Notes: generated by a model not told the origin, from the letters alone. DNA of 41,746 nucleotides from Enterococcus raffinosus (GCF_001886185.1 NZ_JXLA01000031.1:12721-54466); one strand, 5' to 3'; shown: positions 23,625 to 32,594, counted from the stretch's first letter. A program made the numbers and translations.

Positions 23625-25046
23625 ATGGAATTTGTGGATAAAGATTTAATATCGATCCAAGAAGCCCGTATCTTAGCAGAATCCGCTCGTGACGCGCAAT
23701 GTTTATTGCGGGAATATGATCAGAAAACAATTGACCGCATGCTCGAACAACTCCTAGGCGAAGTAAAGCAACAGCTACCGGAGCTGGTCGCCTATGAAGT
23801 GACTGAGACAAAGCGAGGAAATGAGAAGGATAAATTACAGCTATGGCAATCCTTTTTAGGGCAGCTTAGCGAAGCGTTGGAAGAGCAGACCATTGGTTCT
23901 TTGGAGACAGAAGGCTCACTAAAACATATTGGCGTGCCGCTGGGAGTGATTGCAGTGATTCTGCCAGCAGAAAATATTCTGCTAAATGCTTTGTTTGCGA
24001 CTGTAAGCGCATTAAAATCTGGAAATTCAGTCATTTTAATTCCTACGGGCAAAACAGAAGCCATTGCTTCAAAGCTTTTTGACATTTTTCAACCTGTAAA
24101 AGCTGGATTTCCTCAATCAAGTGTTTGTCTCATGGAAAACACAGCGCTAGAAGGAATTGAAGCGATGATGAAACACGAATCAGTAGCTTTGGTTATCAAT
24201 ATCGGTAGTCCTGCGTATTTCAATTTGAAAACTGCAGCAAAACCGATGATTTATGGGAGCAGCGGTTCTACACCGGTATTCATTGAACGAACTGCGGATA
24301 TTCAACAGGCTGCAGAAGAAATAATCTCCAGCCGAGCCTTTGATAATGGTCTTTTACCTTCTGCTGAGCAGTTTGTGATTGCGGAAAGTGTGATTGCCAG
24401 CGAGGTAAAAACGCAGATGATTCAGGCGGGAGCTCACTTCATGAGTGGGGAAGAAGAGCGGAAGCTGTTGTCAAAGCTGTATTTAGGCAGTGAAATAAAT
24501 CCCGCTTTTGTTGGGAGAGAAGCCAAGGTATTGGCTGATTTGGCCGGATTTACTGTTGCTGAACAAACACGTGTACTAGTTTCAGAACAGCCATATATTT
24601 TTGACGAGAATCCATTCGCAACGGCTCTTCAGTGTCCGATTCTGACTTTCTACTTAGAATCAGATTGGATTCACGCCTGTGACAAGTGTATTCAATTGTT
24701 AAAAGAAAAGCAGAACGGTCATACACTAGCGATTCATTCCAAGGATCAAGCGATTATCCGCGAATTCGCATTGAAGAAACCCGTGGGCCGTATGCTCGTC
24801 AACACTGGGGCGAGCTTAGCCGGAATCGGACTGGATTCAACGTTACCCGTGTCATTGATCTTAGGTGGATTGACGACTGGACGCGGGTTTAAAGCAGATA
24901 GTATCACTGCCAGAGATCTCAGATATGTTCGTGAGATTGGGTACAAAAAGGGTGAGACCTTTAATGGGGAAAAAGTGAAAAACGATCCGATCTTAGATGA
25001 ACAAGCACTATTAGAAAAGTTTTTGAAAAAAATTATGGAGCAGTAA
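23625..25046 (+). CDS. Aldehyde dehydrogenase-like protein lacking the catalytic cysteine
   Basis: A 473-residue member of the acylating aldehyde dehydrogenase family, paralogous to the active enzyme at 33987. It keeps the overall fold (N-terminal SIQEARILAESARDAQCLLR, nucleotide-domain PLGVIAVILPAENILLNALF, C-terminal GRMLVNTGASLAGIGL). At the active site, however, the family's FDNGTICASEQ reads FDNGLLPSAEQ: Pro245 replaces the thiol nucleophile, and no nearby Cys could take over. It should not make acyl-CoA. A structural, scaffold, or regulatory role inside the compartment is my inference. The start is ATG 23625 with AAGGAGTGG upstream; the longer GTG form is less likely. Codon use and spacing match the operon, and the frame is intact over 1.4 kb, so it looks maintained. 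Confidence 0.88.
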   Translation: MEFVDKDLISIQEARILAESARDAQCLLREYDQKTIDRMLEQLLGEVKQQLPELVAYEVTETKRGNEKDKLQLWQSFLGQLSEALEEQTIGSLETEGSLKHIGVPLGVIAVILPAENILLNALFATVSALKSGNSVILIPTGKTEAIASKLFDIFQPVKAGFPQSSVCLMENTALEGIEAMMKHESVALVINIGSPAYFNLKTAAKPMIYGSSGSTPVFIERTADIQQAAEEIISSRAFDNGLLPSAEQFVIAESVIASEVKTQMIQAGAHFMSGEEERKLLSKLYLGSEINPAFVGREAKVLADLAGFTVAEQTRVLVSEQPYIFDENPFATALQCPILTFYLESDWIHACDKCIQLLKEKQNGHTLAIHSKDQAIIREFALKKPVGRMLVNTGASLAGIGLDSTLPVSLILGGLTTGRGFKADSITARDLRYVREIGYKKGETFNGEKVKNDPILDEQALLEKFLKKIMEQ

Positions 25047-25060
25047 AGTGAGGGAGATAA

Positions 25061-27601
25061 ATGGACATCAAAGAATTTTCAGCCAAGCTGGCTGAAGCAA
25101 CCAAAGAATTAAGCTCGGAAGAAAGACAAGCGCTAATGAAAATGTTCGCCTCTGTTTCCGATGAAGTCAAAAAGGATGACATCGTAACAGAGACATTAGC
25201 CTCAGAAGAAGGAACAGCTATTCCCAATGGAATCACAAAACGTTTGCAAGCCTTAAAGGATAATTATTTAGAGCAGGTTCCATCAATTACGACCTATCGT
25301 GCCCGTGCCATCACGAAAATCGCTAAAGAAAATCCTGGTATGCCAAAAATTGTTTTGCGGGCGAAGTGTTTCCGCTATTGCTGTGAAACAGCACCGTTAG
25401 TGATTCAGGATCATGAACTGATTGTCGGGGCACCCAATGGAAAACCTCGTGCCGGAGCATTTTCACCAGATATCGCTTGGCGCTGGATGGAGGATGAAAT
25501 TGATACAATCGGCAATCGTCCGCAGGACCCGTTTTACATTTCTGACGAAGACAAGAAGATCATGCGAGAAGAGCTTTTCCCATTTTGGAAGGGTAAATCT
25601 GTGGATGAATATTGTGAGGACCAATACCGTGAAGCGGGTGTTTGGGAATTATCTGGTGAATCCTTTGTTTCAGACTGTTCTTACCATGCTTTAAATGGTG
25701 GTGGCGATTCGAACCCTGGCTACGATGTAATCTTGATGAAAAAAGGCATGCTGGATATTCAAAATGAAGCGAAGGCCCATTTGGAAGAGCTTGATTATGA
25801 AAATCCAGAGGATATTGAGAAAATCTACTTCTATAAATCAATCATTGATACGACAGAAGGTGTAATGATCTATGCCCGTCGTATGGCTGATTATGCTGCG
25901 GAGCTTGCAGCAAAGGAAACCAATCCAAGACGTAAAGCCGAGCTTCTGAAAATTTCAGAGGTTAATCGTAAAGTTCCAGCGCATAAACCGGAAACATTCT
26001 GGGAAGCGATTCAGGCTGTTTGGACTATCGAATCCTTGCTAGTTGTTGAAGAAAATCAAACAGGAATGTCCATCGGACGGGTCGATCAATACATGTACCC
26101 ATACTTCAAAGCGGACTTGGAAGAAGGACGAATAAACGAGTTTCAAGCCTTTGAGCTGGCGGGCTGTATGTTGATTAAGATGTCAGAAATGATGTGGATC
26201 ACCAGTGAAGGCGGCTCTAAATTCTTCGCGGGGTATCAACCATTTGTCAATATGTGTGTCGGTGGCGTGACACGCCAAGGTCGTGATGCGACGAATGAGC
26301 TGACGTATTTGTTAATGGATGCTGTTCGTCATGTGAAGGTTTATCAGCCATCGCTTGCTTGCCGAATCCATAATCACTCACCACGAGAATACTTGAAGAA
26401 AATCGTTGATGTGGTTCGCGCAGGAATGGGCTTCCCAGCTTGTCATTTCGATGATACTCACATCAAAATGATGCTGGCTAAAGGGGTTTCGATCGAGGAT
26501 GCTCGGGATTATTGCTTGATGGGCTGTGTGGAGCCGCAAAAATCGGGTCGATTGTATCAATGGACCTCAACTGCCTATACACAATGGCCGATTTGTATCG
26601 AGTTGGTTTTAAACAAGGGTGTTCCACTGTGGTATGGGAAACAAGTTTGCCCAGATATGGGGGATCTGTCGCGCTTTACTACTTATGAGGAATTCGAAGC
26701 GGCGGTTAAAGAAGAGATCAAGTACATCACTAAATGGACAGATGTGGCAACCGTCATTTCACAACGAGTTCATCGTGATCTAGCGCCAAAACCATTAATG
26801 TCCATCATGTATGAAGGCTGTATGGAAAACGGAAAAGATGTTTCTTCTGGTGGGGCGATGTATAACTTTGGTCCTGGAGTTGTTTGGTCAGGTTTAGCGA
26901 CGTACGCCGATTCAATGGCGGCCATCAAAAAACTTGTTTTTGATGACAAAAAATATTCATTGCAGGAATTGAACGAAGGATTAAAAGCGGACTTCGTGAA
27001 CTATGACCGCATGAGAACGGACTGCTTGAACGCGCCGAAGTATGGAAATGATGACGATTATGCCGATCTAATCGCAGCAGATTTGATCAACTTTACAGAA
27101 TCAGAGCATCGTAAATACAAAACCTTGTATTCTGTTTTGAGCCATGGAACGTTGTCAATTTCTAACAATACACCATTTGGACAATTGACGGGTGCTTCCG
27201 CAAACGGACGAAAAGCTTGGACCCCATTATCAGATGGGATCAGTCCAACCCAAGGAGCCGATTACAAAGGGCCGACAGCTATCATTAAATCCATCTCAAA
27301 AATGTCTAATGACAGCATGAACATCGGAATGGTACACAACTTCAAGATCATGTCTGGGCTGTTGGATACACCTGAAGGAGAAGAAAGCCTGATTACATTG
27401 TTGAAAACGGCTTGTCATTTAGGAAATGGAGAAATGCAGTTTAACTACTTGGACAATAATACGCTGATCGAGGCACAAAAGCATCCTGAACAATACCGTG
27501 ATTTGATTGTTCGTGTGGCGGGCTACAGCGCCTTCTTCGTAGAGCTGTGTAAAGATGTTCAGGATGAAATTATCTCACGGACAATGTTGACAAAATTTTA
27601 G
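25061..27601 (+). CDS. cutC: Choline trimethylamine-lyase CutC (glycyl radical enzyme)
   Basis: An 846-residue glycyl radical enzyme. The residues I recall as defining choline TMA-lyase in the Desulfovibrio enzyme occur at the same numbers: Tyr208 and Asp216 in [17 protein letters not shown], Phe395 in KFFAGYQPF, Cys489 and Glu491 in [12 protein letters not shown], Thr502 and Tyr506 in WTSTAYTQW, and the glycyl radical Gly821 in [10 protein letters not shown]. It cleaves choline into trimethylamine and acetaldehyde. The N-terminal about 55 residues ([20 protein letters not shown]) form an extra helix that may target the enzyme to the shell. The length matches the short CutC class (GRM1-type loci), not the about 1100-residue class of enterobacteria. 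Its activase follows directly. Confidence 0.97.
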   Translation: MDIKEFSAKLAEATKELSSEERQALMKMFASVSDEVKKDDIVTETLASEEGTAIPNGITKRLQALKDNYLEQVPSITTYRARAITKIAKENPGMPKIVLRAKCFRYCCETAPLVIQDHELIVGAPNGKPRAGAFSPDIAWRWMEDEIDTIGNRPQDPFYISDEDKKIMREELFPFWKGKSVDEYCEDQYREAGVWELSGESFVSDCSYHALNGGGDSNPGYDVILMKKGMLDIQNEAKAHLEELDYENPEDIEKIYFYKSIIDTTEGVMIYARRMADYAAELAAKETNPRRKAELLKISEVNRKVPAHKPETFWEAIQAVWTIESLLVVEENQTGMSIGRVDQYMYPYFKADLEEGRINEFQAFELAGCMLIKMSEMMWITSEGGSKFFAGYQPFVNMCVGGVTRQGRDATNELTYLLMDAVRHVKVYQPSLACRIHNHSPREYLKKIVDVVRAGMGFPACHFDDTHIKMMLAKGVSIEDARDYCLMGCVEPQKSGRLYQWTSTAYTQWPICIELVLNKGVPLWYGKQVCPDMGDLSRFTTYEEFEAAVKEEIKYITKWTDVATVISQRVHRDLAPKPLMSIMYEGCMENGKDVSSGGAMYNFGPGVVWSGLATYADSMAAIKKLVFDDKKYSLQELNEGLKADFVNYDRMRTDCLNAPKYGNDDDYADLIAADLINFTESEHRKYKTLYSVLSHGTLSISNNTPFGQLTGASANGRKAWTPLSDGISPTQGADYKGPTAIIKSISKMSNDSMNIGMVHNFKIMSGLLDTPEGEESLITLLKTACHLGNGEMQFNYLDNNTLIEAQKHPEQYRDLIVRVAGYSAFFVELCKDVQDEIISRTMLTKF

Positions 27602-27625
27602 AAAATAAGCTGGAGCTTGGAATGG

Positions 27626-28576
27626 ATGGTTGATGTGAAAGAGGAACGGATTGAACGGCAAGCGATGATTTTCAATGTACAAAAATACAGCCTGTATGAC
27701 GGTCCTGGGATCAGAACTATCGTCTTTTTCAAAGGCTGTCCATTGCGTTGCCAGTGGTGTGCCAATCCAGAAGGAATCAAGCGTAAGTTTGAAGTCATGT
27801 ATAAAGAGAGCGTGTGCAACGATTGCGGCACGTGTGTTGAGGCGTGTCCTTTAGGCATTCATTATCTGGATGAAAAGGGCAAACATCAAGTGCGTCGCGA
27901 TATTTCCTGTAACGGGTGTCAAAAATGTGTCGACGCCTGTCCTAAGAAGGCGTTGAACATTACAGGGACGATCAAAACGATCTCACAATTGATGGAGGTC
28001 ATTCACGAAGACGATGCCTTCTACGAAATGTCCGGCGGAGGGGTAACCTTTAGTGGCGGTGAATGCACCGCCCAGCCAGAAGCGGCATTGGCACTTTTGA
28101 AGGCATGTAAATCAGATGGCATCAATACAGCGATTGAGACCTGCGGCCATAGCGGGATGAAGAAGCTGTTGGAGATGGCGGATTACACTGATCTCTTTTT
28201 ATATGACATGAAGCATATGGACCCTGTTCGACACAATGAATTAACGGGTATCAGTAACGAGAAAATTTTAGCGAATTTGAAAGAATTGCTGGTACGTGGC
28301 TACAAAGTTCAGATCAGAATGCCGATGTTGAAAATGATTAATGACAGCCATGAGGAAATTAAGGAAATCGTCGACTTTTTACTTCCTTACAAGGAACTGC
28401 CGAATTTTAAGGGGATCGATCTGCTGCCGTACCATAAGCTGGGCGTCAATAAATACGGCCAGTTAGGGATGGACTATCCTGTGGAGGGCGATCCGAGCTT
28501 GTCAGATAATGAGCTGGATCAGATTGAAGGCTGGATCGCTGAATATGATTTCCCGGTCAGAGTCGTTCGACATTAA
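27626..28576 (+). CDS. cutD: CutC-activating radical SAM enzyme CutD
   Basis: A 316-residue glycyl-radical-enzyme activase. The radical SAM cluster motif CPLRCQWC (Cys38, Cys42, Cys45; CX3CX2C) follows YSLYDGPGIRTIVFFKG. An inserted ferredoxin-like domain carries two more 4Fe-4S motifs (CNDCGTCVEACP and CNGCQKCVDACP). The SAM-binding GGGVTFSGGEC segment comes next. It abstracts the hydrogen from Gly821 of CutC under anaerobic conditions. The start ATG 27626 is placed ten bases after GGAG; a TTG nine bases earlier is too close. It lies 24 bases after cutC. Confidence 0.96.
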   Translation: MVDVKEERIERQAMIFNVQKYSLYDGPGIRTIVFFKGCPLRCQWCANPEGIKRKFEVMYKESVCNDCGTCVEACPLGIHYLDEKGKHQVRRDISCNGCQKCVDACPKKALNITGTIKTISQLMEVIHEDDAFYEMSGGGVTFSGGECTAQPEAALALLKACKSDGINTAIETCGHSGMKKLLEMADYTDLFLYDMKHMDPVRHNELTGISNEKILANLKELLVRGYKVQIRMPMLKMINDSHEEIKEIVDFLLPYKELPNFKGIDLLPYHKLGVNKYGQLGMDYPVEGDPSLSDNELDQIEGWIAEYDFPVRVVRH

Positions 28577-28588
28577 GGAGGAGCAGTC

Positions 28589-28933
28589 ATGTCAGAAATA
28601 ATCGCGCAACGAGTGATTGAAGAGTCGGTGCCAGGCAAGCAGATTACGTTGGCGCATGTCATCGCGGCGCCGATAGGCAGTGTCTATCAATCATTGGGGA
28701 TTGATGAGGCGGGAGCCATCGGAATTTTGACCCTCTCACCTTTTGAAACGGCGATGATCGCGGCTGATACTGCAGCAAAGGTAGCGGATGTAGAGATTGG
28801 TTTCTTAGACCGTTTTACCGGCTCGGTCGTAATTACAGGTGATGTAGAAAGCGTAGAAACTAGCTTAAGAGAAGTGCTGCGAGTCTTCAAAGAAGTTCTG
28901 AAATTTAGTGTCGTCGATGTGACTCGAACATGA
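28589..28933 (+). CDS. Circularly permuted BMC shell protein, EutS/PduU/CutR type
   Basis: A 114-residue permuted BMC protein: the N-terminal beta-barrel segment ESVPGKQITLAHVIAAP is followed by GAIGILTLSPFETAMIAADT and GFLDRFTGSVVITGDVESVE, closely resembling EutS and PduU. These hexamers have a closed beta-barrel over the pore. Some operons use the name cutR for this type. It overlaps the next gene by four bases (ATGA), indicating translational coupling with the EutP-like protein; PduU and PduV are known partners, which fits. Confidence 0.93.
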   Translation: MSEIIAQRVIEESVPGKQITLAHVIAAPIGSVYQSLGIDEAGAIGILTLSPFETAMIAADTAAKVADVEIGFLDRFTGSVVITGDVESVETSLREVLRVFKEVLKFSVVDVTRT

Positions 28934-29379
28934 AAATTCTTTTAGTGGGTCCACGAAGTAGTGGGAAAATGATTTTGGCGAATTATTTTGAAGAAAAGGA
29001 AGAACCGTTAAGAAAAGTCGCCAGTATCGTTTATCACAAACGGACAATCATTGTTCCCGACAGCTATTTGGAAAGTCCTTGGATGCACAAGCATGTCATT
29101 GCCCTGCAGCAGTCAGCGGATTGCGGCATCTTTCTGCAGCCAGTTACGGCGAGTCGCCGCAGCTACCCGCCGAATTTTGCAAAAGCGTTTCGAATTCCTA
29201 TTTATGGCGTAATCACTTATCACGAAGCTTATACGGAAGAAGGATTGAGAAAAGCGAAAGGGCAGCTTTTCTCCTGTGGCATAGAGCCTATTGACGGCTT
29301 GCTTGATTTAGCAAAGCCTAATCTGTGTTCAATTAAAAAAATTATTTTAGAAGGGGGGAGAGACGATGGAAACATTTAA
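28930..29379 (+). CDS. EutP/PduV-like protein with degenerate GTPase motifs
   Basis: A 149-residue homologue of EutP/PduV, the Ras-like GTPases of microcompartment loci. The P-loop reads GPRSSGKM (7-14): the Ser/Thr that follows Lys and binds magnesium is Met. The switch segment IDTPGEY of EutP is replaced by IVPDSYLESPWM, and the guanine-specificity NKxD region reads GVITYHE. It is therefore unlikely to be a normal GTPase. Coupling to the EutS/PduU-type shell gene suggests it binds the shell, as proposed for PduV. The frame is intact. It overlaps the downstream alcohol dehydrogenase gene by 14 bases. Confidence 0.82.
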   Translation: MKILLVGPRSSGKMILANYFEEKEEPLRKVASIVYHKRTIIVPDSYLESPWMHKHVIALQQSADCGIFLQPVTASRRSYPPNFAKAFRIPIYGVITYHEAYTEEGLRKAKGQLFSCGIEPIDGLLDLAKPNLCSIKKIILEGGRDDGNI

Positions 29380-30505
29380 AATGGCGACAAAAATATATTC
29401 CGGTAATCAAGCGATAAACGCTTTAAAGGATTTCGATTATCAACGAGTATTAGTAATCTGTGATCCTTTCATGGTCGTCAGCGGAATGGTAAAAAAAGTG
29501 ACGACCATTCTAACAGAAAGTGAAATTGCATTTCAGCTTTTCTCTGAAATTGTTCCTGATCCAACGATTGAGGTAGTGACAAAAGGAGTGGCTTATGCTG
29601 CAGGTTTTCAACCAGACGCGATCCTCGCATTAGGAGGCGGGTCTGCTCTGGATACGGCCAAAGCAGTTCGCCAAATCTACCAGCAAGTCGAGCTGGAAAA
29701 GAAGATACAGTTGATTTGTGTTCCAACCACAAGTGGAACAGGCAGTGAAGTAACCTCTTTTGCGGTGATTTCTGATCCCTCTGTTAATGGGAAATATGCT
29801 CTGGTAGATGACGGAATGATTCCAGAAATCGCGATTCTTGATCCAGCTTTTACTCTCACTGTACCAAGCGGAGTGACTGCGGATACAGGGATCGATGTGT
29901 TGACGCACACATTAGAAGCTTATGTTTCAACGGATGCAACAGATTTCACCGATGCCTGTGCGGAAAAGGCGATGCGAATCATATGGCAGGATCTAGACAA
30001 GGTTGTTGCAGATGGCGAAAACAAAGAGCTGCGAGAAAAAATCCACAATGCTTCTTGTTTAGCAGGTATGGCGTTTAGTGAAGCATCATTAGGGATTTGT
30101 CATAGCTTGGCGCACGCACTGGGTGGACGTTTTCATATCCCGCATGGTCGCGCGAACGCCATTCTGTTACCCCATGTGATTTCATTCAATGCAGGGATAG
30201 AGGGTGACTTCGCTTCACCAGCTTTAACGAAATACGCAGAAGCTGCGAACCTGCTAGGACTTCGCTCCATGACTGATCGGACGACGGTGAGCCTGCTTAT
30301 CGCGGGGATTCAGAAGCTGACGCGAAAATTTGAGGTGCCGAAATATGTCACTGAGTTAGAGATTGATGAAGGGGAATTTCTTGCAGCGATTCCAGAAATG
30401 GCCGAAGCCGCGTTAAAGGATAAATGCACGTTAACGAATCCTCGAAAAGTAACTCGTGAAGATTTGGCAGGTATTTACTCTAGGATTTGTCGAGGTGGTC
30501 ATTGA
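29366..30505 (+). CDS. Iron-containing alcohol dehydrogenase (CutO/PduQ-like)
   Basis: A 379-residue group III alcohol dehydrogenase. The NAD-binding GGGSALDTAKAVRQ is at about 92-105, CVPTTSGTGSEVTSFAVI follows, and the iron ligands lie in DVLTHTLEAYVS, CHSLAHALGGRFHIPHGRAN. It would reduce acetaldehyde to ethanol and so regenerate NAD+ for the acylating dehydrogenase inside the compartment. The start overlaps the EutP-like gene; AAGGGGGGAG precedes the ATG. It shares one base with the next start (TGATG). Confidence 0.94.
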   Translation: METFKMATKIYSGNQAINALKDFDYQRVLVICDPFMVVSGMVKKVTTILTESEIAFQLFSEIVPDPTIEVVTKGVAYAAGFQPDAILALGGGSALDTAKAVRQIYQQVELEKKIQLICVPTTSGTGSEVTSFAVISDPSVNGKYALVDDGMIPEIAILDPAFTLTVPSGVTADTGIDVLTHTLEAYVSTDATDFTDACAEKAMRIIWQDLDKVVADGENKELREKIHNASCLAGMAFSEASLGICHSLAHALGGRFHIPHGRANAILLPHVISFNAGIEGDFASPALTKYAEAANLLGLRSMTDRTTVSLLIAGIQKLTRKFEVPKYVTELEIDEGEFLAAIPEMAEAALKDKCTLTNPRKVTREDLAGIYSRICRGGH

Positions 30506-31071
30506 TGCACTACATCACAGAACAAGAGCTGCAAGTGAAGAACCGTCACCAGCCTTTTAAAGAACTTTTTTTAGACACGAATGAGCGACTAACCCCCGGA
30601 GCAAAGCAGTTTCTGTCAGATCATCAAATTAAGCTTATTAGCGAGGGCAGGTCAGAACTAGGAAGTCATGCTGAAGGGAACGACACGAGGGAAAAGGCAG
30701 TTGCGGTTAAAAGAGCAAACTTCTTTTCGTTACTCGAGATCGAGCTATGGGAAGCCGCGTTGAAAGCAAATGAACTAAGCACGGTAGTCAGCCGTCGAAT
30801 TGTTGGTTTAGCACAAATAGTAACTCGCATTAAGGAAGAAAAATTTGATGAGCTTGAGCTGTCGGAAGCTGCTTCTGATGAAGAGAATGACCTTTCTGAA
30901 TTAAATGAAGCGCTCCTTTTTCAGCCAGGCGGCAAAGTAATTTTAAGTCTGCATCGTGCGGCTGCTTATGCGGGGACCTTACAAGCTTTTGTTTCAGCAG
31001 AACAAGAGCTCGCTCTAAAAAAACTGATTTACTGGATGAAACAAGCAGAAGATCAGCTACAAAACCTTTAA
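30505..31071 (+). CDS. EutT-like protein without cysteine ligands
   Basis: A 188-residue protein whose N-terminus (HYITEQELQVKNRHQPF, then NERLTPGAKQFLSDHQIKL) resembles EutT, the cobalamin adenosyltransferase of ethanolamine loci, and whose C-terminal half is helical as in that family. It contains no cysteine at all, so the HX11CCX2C metal site of EutT is absent. CutC needs no cobalamin, so an adenosyltransferase has no obvious purpose here. It may be a repurposed structural relative. The start ATG 30505 overlaps the previous stop in TGATG. Similarity to EutT is visible but moderate. Confidence 0.65.
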   Translation: MHYITEQELQVKNRHQPFKELFLDTNERLTPGAKQFLSDHQIKLISEGRSELGSHAEGNDTREKAVAVKRANFFSLLEIELWEAALKANELSTVVSRRIVGLAQIVTRIKEEKFDELELSEAASDEENDLSELNEALLFQPGGKVILSLHRAAAYAGTLQAFVSAEQELALKKLIYWMKQAEDQLQNL

Positions 31072-31103
31072 AAAATTTCTAAAAGTCGGAGGAAATGTCT
31101 GTG

Positions 31104-31940
31104 ATGATCATGAACGATAGAAAGGCCTGTGACCAATTAGTCGCAGAATTTGAAGCAGTAATTAAAGAGCCGAAAAAAAGCGCGACAGGGATTTACTATA
31201 CCGGTGTCGATCTTGGGACAGCCTGTATCGTCTTGGCTGTTATGGACGAAAATTTCCAACCTGTGGCGGGAGCTTATCGCTATGCTGATGTTGTCCGAGA
31301 TGGGATGGTCGTTGATTATATCGGCGCTATCAGTATCGTCAAAGAATTAAAGGCGGAGCTAGAGGAAAAGCTGGACACCGAATTAATTTACGCAGCAGCG
31401 GCGATTCCCCCAGGAACCGATGCGTTGGATGGTGGAGCGATAAAAAATGTGGTTCAAGGTGCGGGCTTTGAGTTAACCAATGTGTTAGACGAACCAACTG
31501 CTGCCAATCAAGTTTTATCCATTCAAAATGGTGCGGTCGTCGATATCGGCGGCGGAACAACGGGGATTTCCATTATTAAGGATGGAGAGGTAGTAAAAGT
31601 TGCAGATGACGCAACTGGGGGGACCCACTTGACACTAGTCACCGCCGGGGCCTATCGTTTTTCATTTTCTGAAGCGGAACTTTACAAACGAGATCAGAAC
31701 AATCATTCAGAGCTGATCCGGGTCTTAAAGCCAGTAGTAGAAAAAATCGCCACGATCATCACAGCACAAATCGAGGGCTTCGAAATTGATGGACTGTATT
31801 TAGTTGGTGGGACAGCTTGTTTGACAGGAATCGAAACAATCATCGAGTCAAAAACAGGAATTAAGACCTATAAACCGTTAAACCCCATGTTCGTAACGCC
31901 TTTAGGGATCGCGTTGAGCTGTACGGATGAAATATTGTAG
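31104..31940 (+). CDS. EutJ-like actin/Hsp70-fold chaperone
   Basis: A protein of about 278 residues of the EutJ family. The ATPase-fold phosphate motifs are visible: YYTGVDLGTACIVLAVMDEN near the start, VLDEPTAANQVL in the middle, then AVVDIGGGTTGISIIKDGEV and LYLVGGTACLTGIETI near the end. EutJ is thought to help folding or assembly of microcompartment enzymes. Start is uncertain: GGAGG at 31088-31092 best fits GTG 31101 or ATG 31104, while ATG 31095 is very close to it. It is followed by an unusual about 100-base gap with a hairpin. Confidence 0.88.
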   Translation: MIMNDRKACDQLVAEFEAVIKEPKKSATGIYYTGVDLGTACIVLAVMDENFQPVAGAYRYADVVRDGMVVDYIGAISIVKELKAELEEKLDTELIYAAAAIPPGTDALDGGAIKNVVQGAGFELTNVLDEPTAANQVLSIQNGAVVDIGGGTTGISIIKDGEVVKVADDATGGTHLTLVTAGAYRFSFSEAELYKRDQNNHSELIRVLKPVVEKIATIITAQIEGFEIDGLYLVGGTACLTGIETIIESKTGIKTYKPLNPMFVTPLGIALSCTDEIL

Positions 31941-31959
31941 GCGAATCTGGCAATAAGCT

Positions 31960-31982
31960 AAAAGTCTCAAAGCAGGACTTTT
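31960..31982 (+). terminator. Weak terminator-like hairpin inside the BMC operon
   Basis: AAAAGTC pairs with GACTTTT around a nine-base loop and is followed by ATTCTTTTAT. It lies in the longest gap of the operon, between the EutJ-like gene and the GrpU-like gene, and may reduce expression of or process the downstream message. The T-tract is interrupted, so full termination is unlikely. Confidence 0.45.
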
Positions 31983-32037
31983 ATTCTTTTATCATATTGC
32001 CGGAGCAGAGCAGTTGAGGTAGAGGAGGAACAGTAAA

Positions 32038-32337
32038 ATGGATTGTCGCATAATTAAGTCTCCTGGTGAAGGCACCCTAGCCATCTTGAATCGCCGCAAA
32101 GGCTCAGGACCAAAATCGGCTTTGGAAACACCAGACGCAGTGGGACTCGTACAGGGGAAACTGATCGAAATGGTTTGTGCCGCAGATGTCGCGGAAAAAG
32201 CTGTCGGTGTGACGGTGGAGGATATTCGTGGCAGCTGTCCGCAAAATATGATACTTTTGGCAATTTTTGGCGATACCGCATCCGTTGAGTCAGCCATTGA
32301 AGAAATCAAACGAAAAGACAAGGAACGAAAATGGTAA
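32038..32337 (+). CDS. GrpU-like BMC shell protein with candidate Fe-S site
   Basis: A 99-residue permuted BMC protein: an N-terminal RIIKSPGEGTLAILNRRKGS segment, then DAVGLVQGKLIEMVCAADVA and SVESAIEEIKRK. The segment DIRGSCPQNMILLAIFGD contains GSCPQ, which I recall as the iron-sulfur motif (GXCPQ) at the pore of GrpU, a shell protein limited to glycyl-radical microcompartments. A pore-bound 4Fe-4S cluster could pass electrons across the shell. Its end overlaps the EutN gene by seven bases. Confident as BMC protein; GrpU membership is likely. Confidence 0.82.
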   Translation: MDCRIIKSPGEGTLAILNRRKGSGPKSALETPDAVGLVQGKLIEMVCAADVAEKAVGVTVEDIRGSCPQNMILLAIFGDTASVESAIEEIKRKDKERKW

Positions 32338-32594
32338 CGGCACGATTGATCGATAATATCTGGGCGACACGCAAATCGGAGCAGCTAAATGGGTTAAAGC
32401 TGATGATTGCAGAGGTAATTGGCGGTTCTCGTGATGGCGAACAGCTGATTGTCTGTGATGTCATTGGAGCTGGAATCGGTGATCGCGTGATTGTTACCTG
32501 CGGGAGTGCCGCCAGAAGAATGCTGGAAAATGATGCGATTCCAGTAGATGCAGCGGTAATCGGTATTATTGATGAAAGTTGTGAATCTGTATAG
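32331..32594 (+). CDS. EutN/CcmL-type BMC vertex pentamer
   Basis: An 87-residue protein with the EutN/CcmL pattern: a start VTARLIDNIWATRKSEQLNG, the strand KLMIAEVIG, DVIGAGIGDRVIVTCGSAAR and the end AVIGIIDE. Pentamers of this protein close the vertices of the shell. It is the only vertex protein in the cluster. It overlaps the GrpU-like gene by seven bases and is followed 16 bases later by the EutQ-like gene. Confidence 0.95.
   Translation: MVTARLIDNIWATRKSEQLNGLKLMIAEVIGGSRDGEQLIVCDVIGAGIGDRVIVTCGSAARRMLENDAIPVDAAVIGIIDESCESV

Noticed and set aside
25061-27601. Alternative assignment as diol/glycerol dehydratase or formate-lyase-like enzyme
   Set aside because: The choline-specific residues Tyr208, Asp216, Phe395, Thr502 and Tyr506 are all present, which fits CutC and not the dehydratases.
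30505-31071. Active cobalamin adenosyltransferase and a B12-dependent lyase pathway
   Set aside because: The metal-binding cysteines are missing and the signature enzyme is a glycyl radical lyase that needs no cobalamin; no EutBC or PduCDE gene is present.
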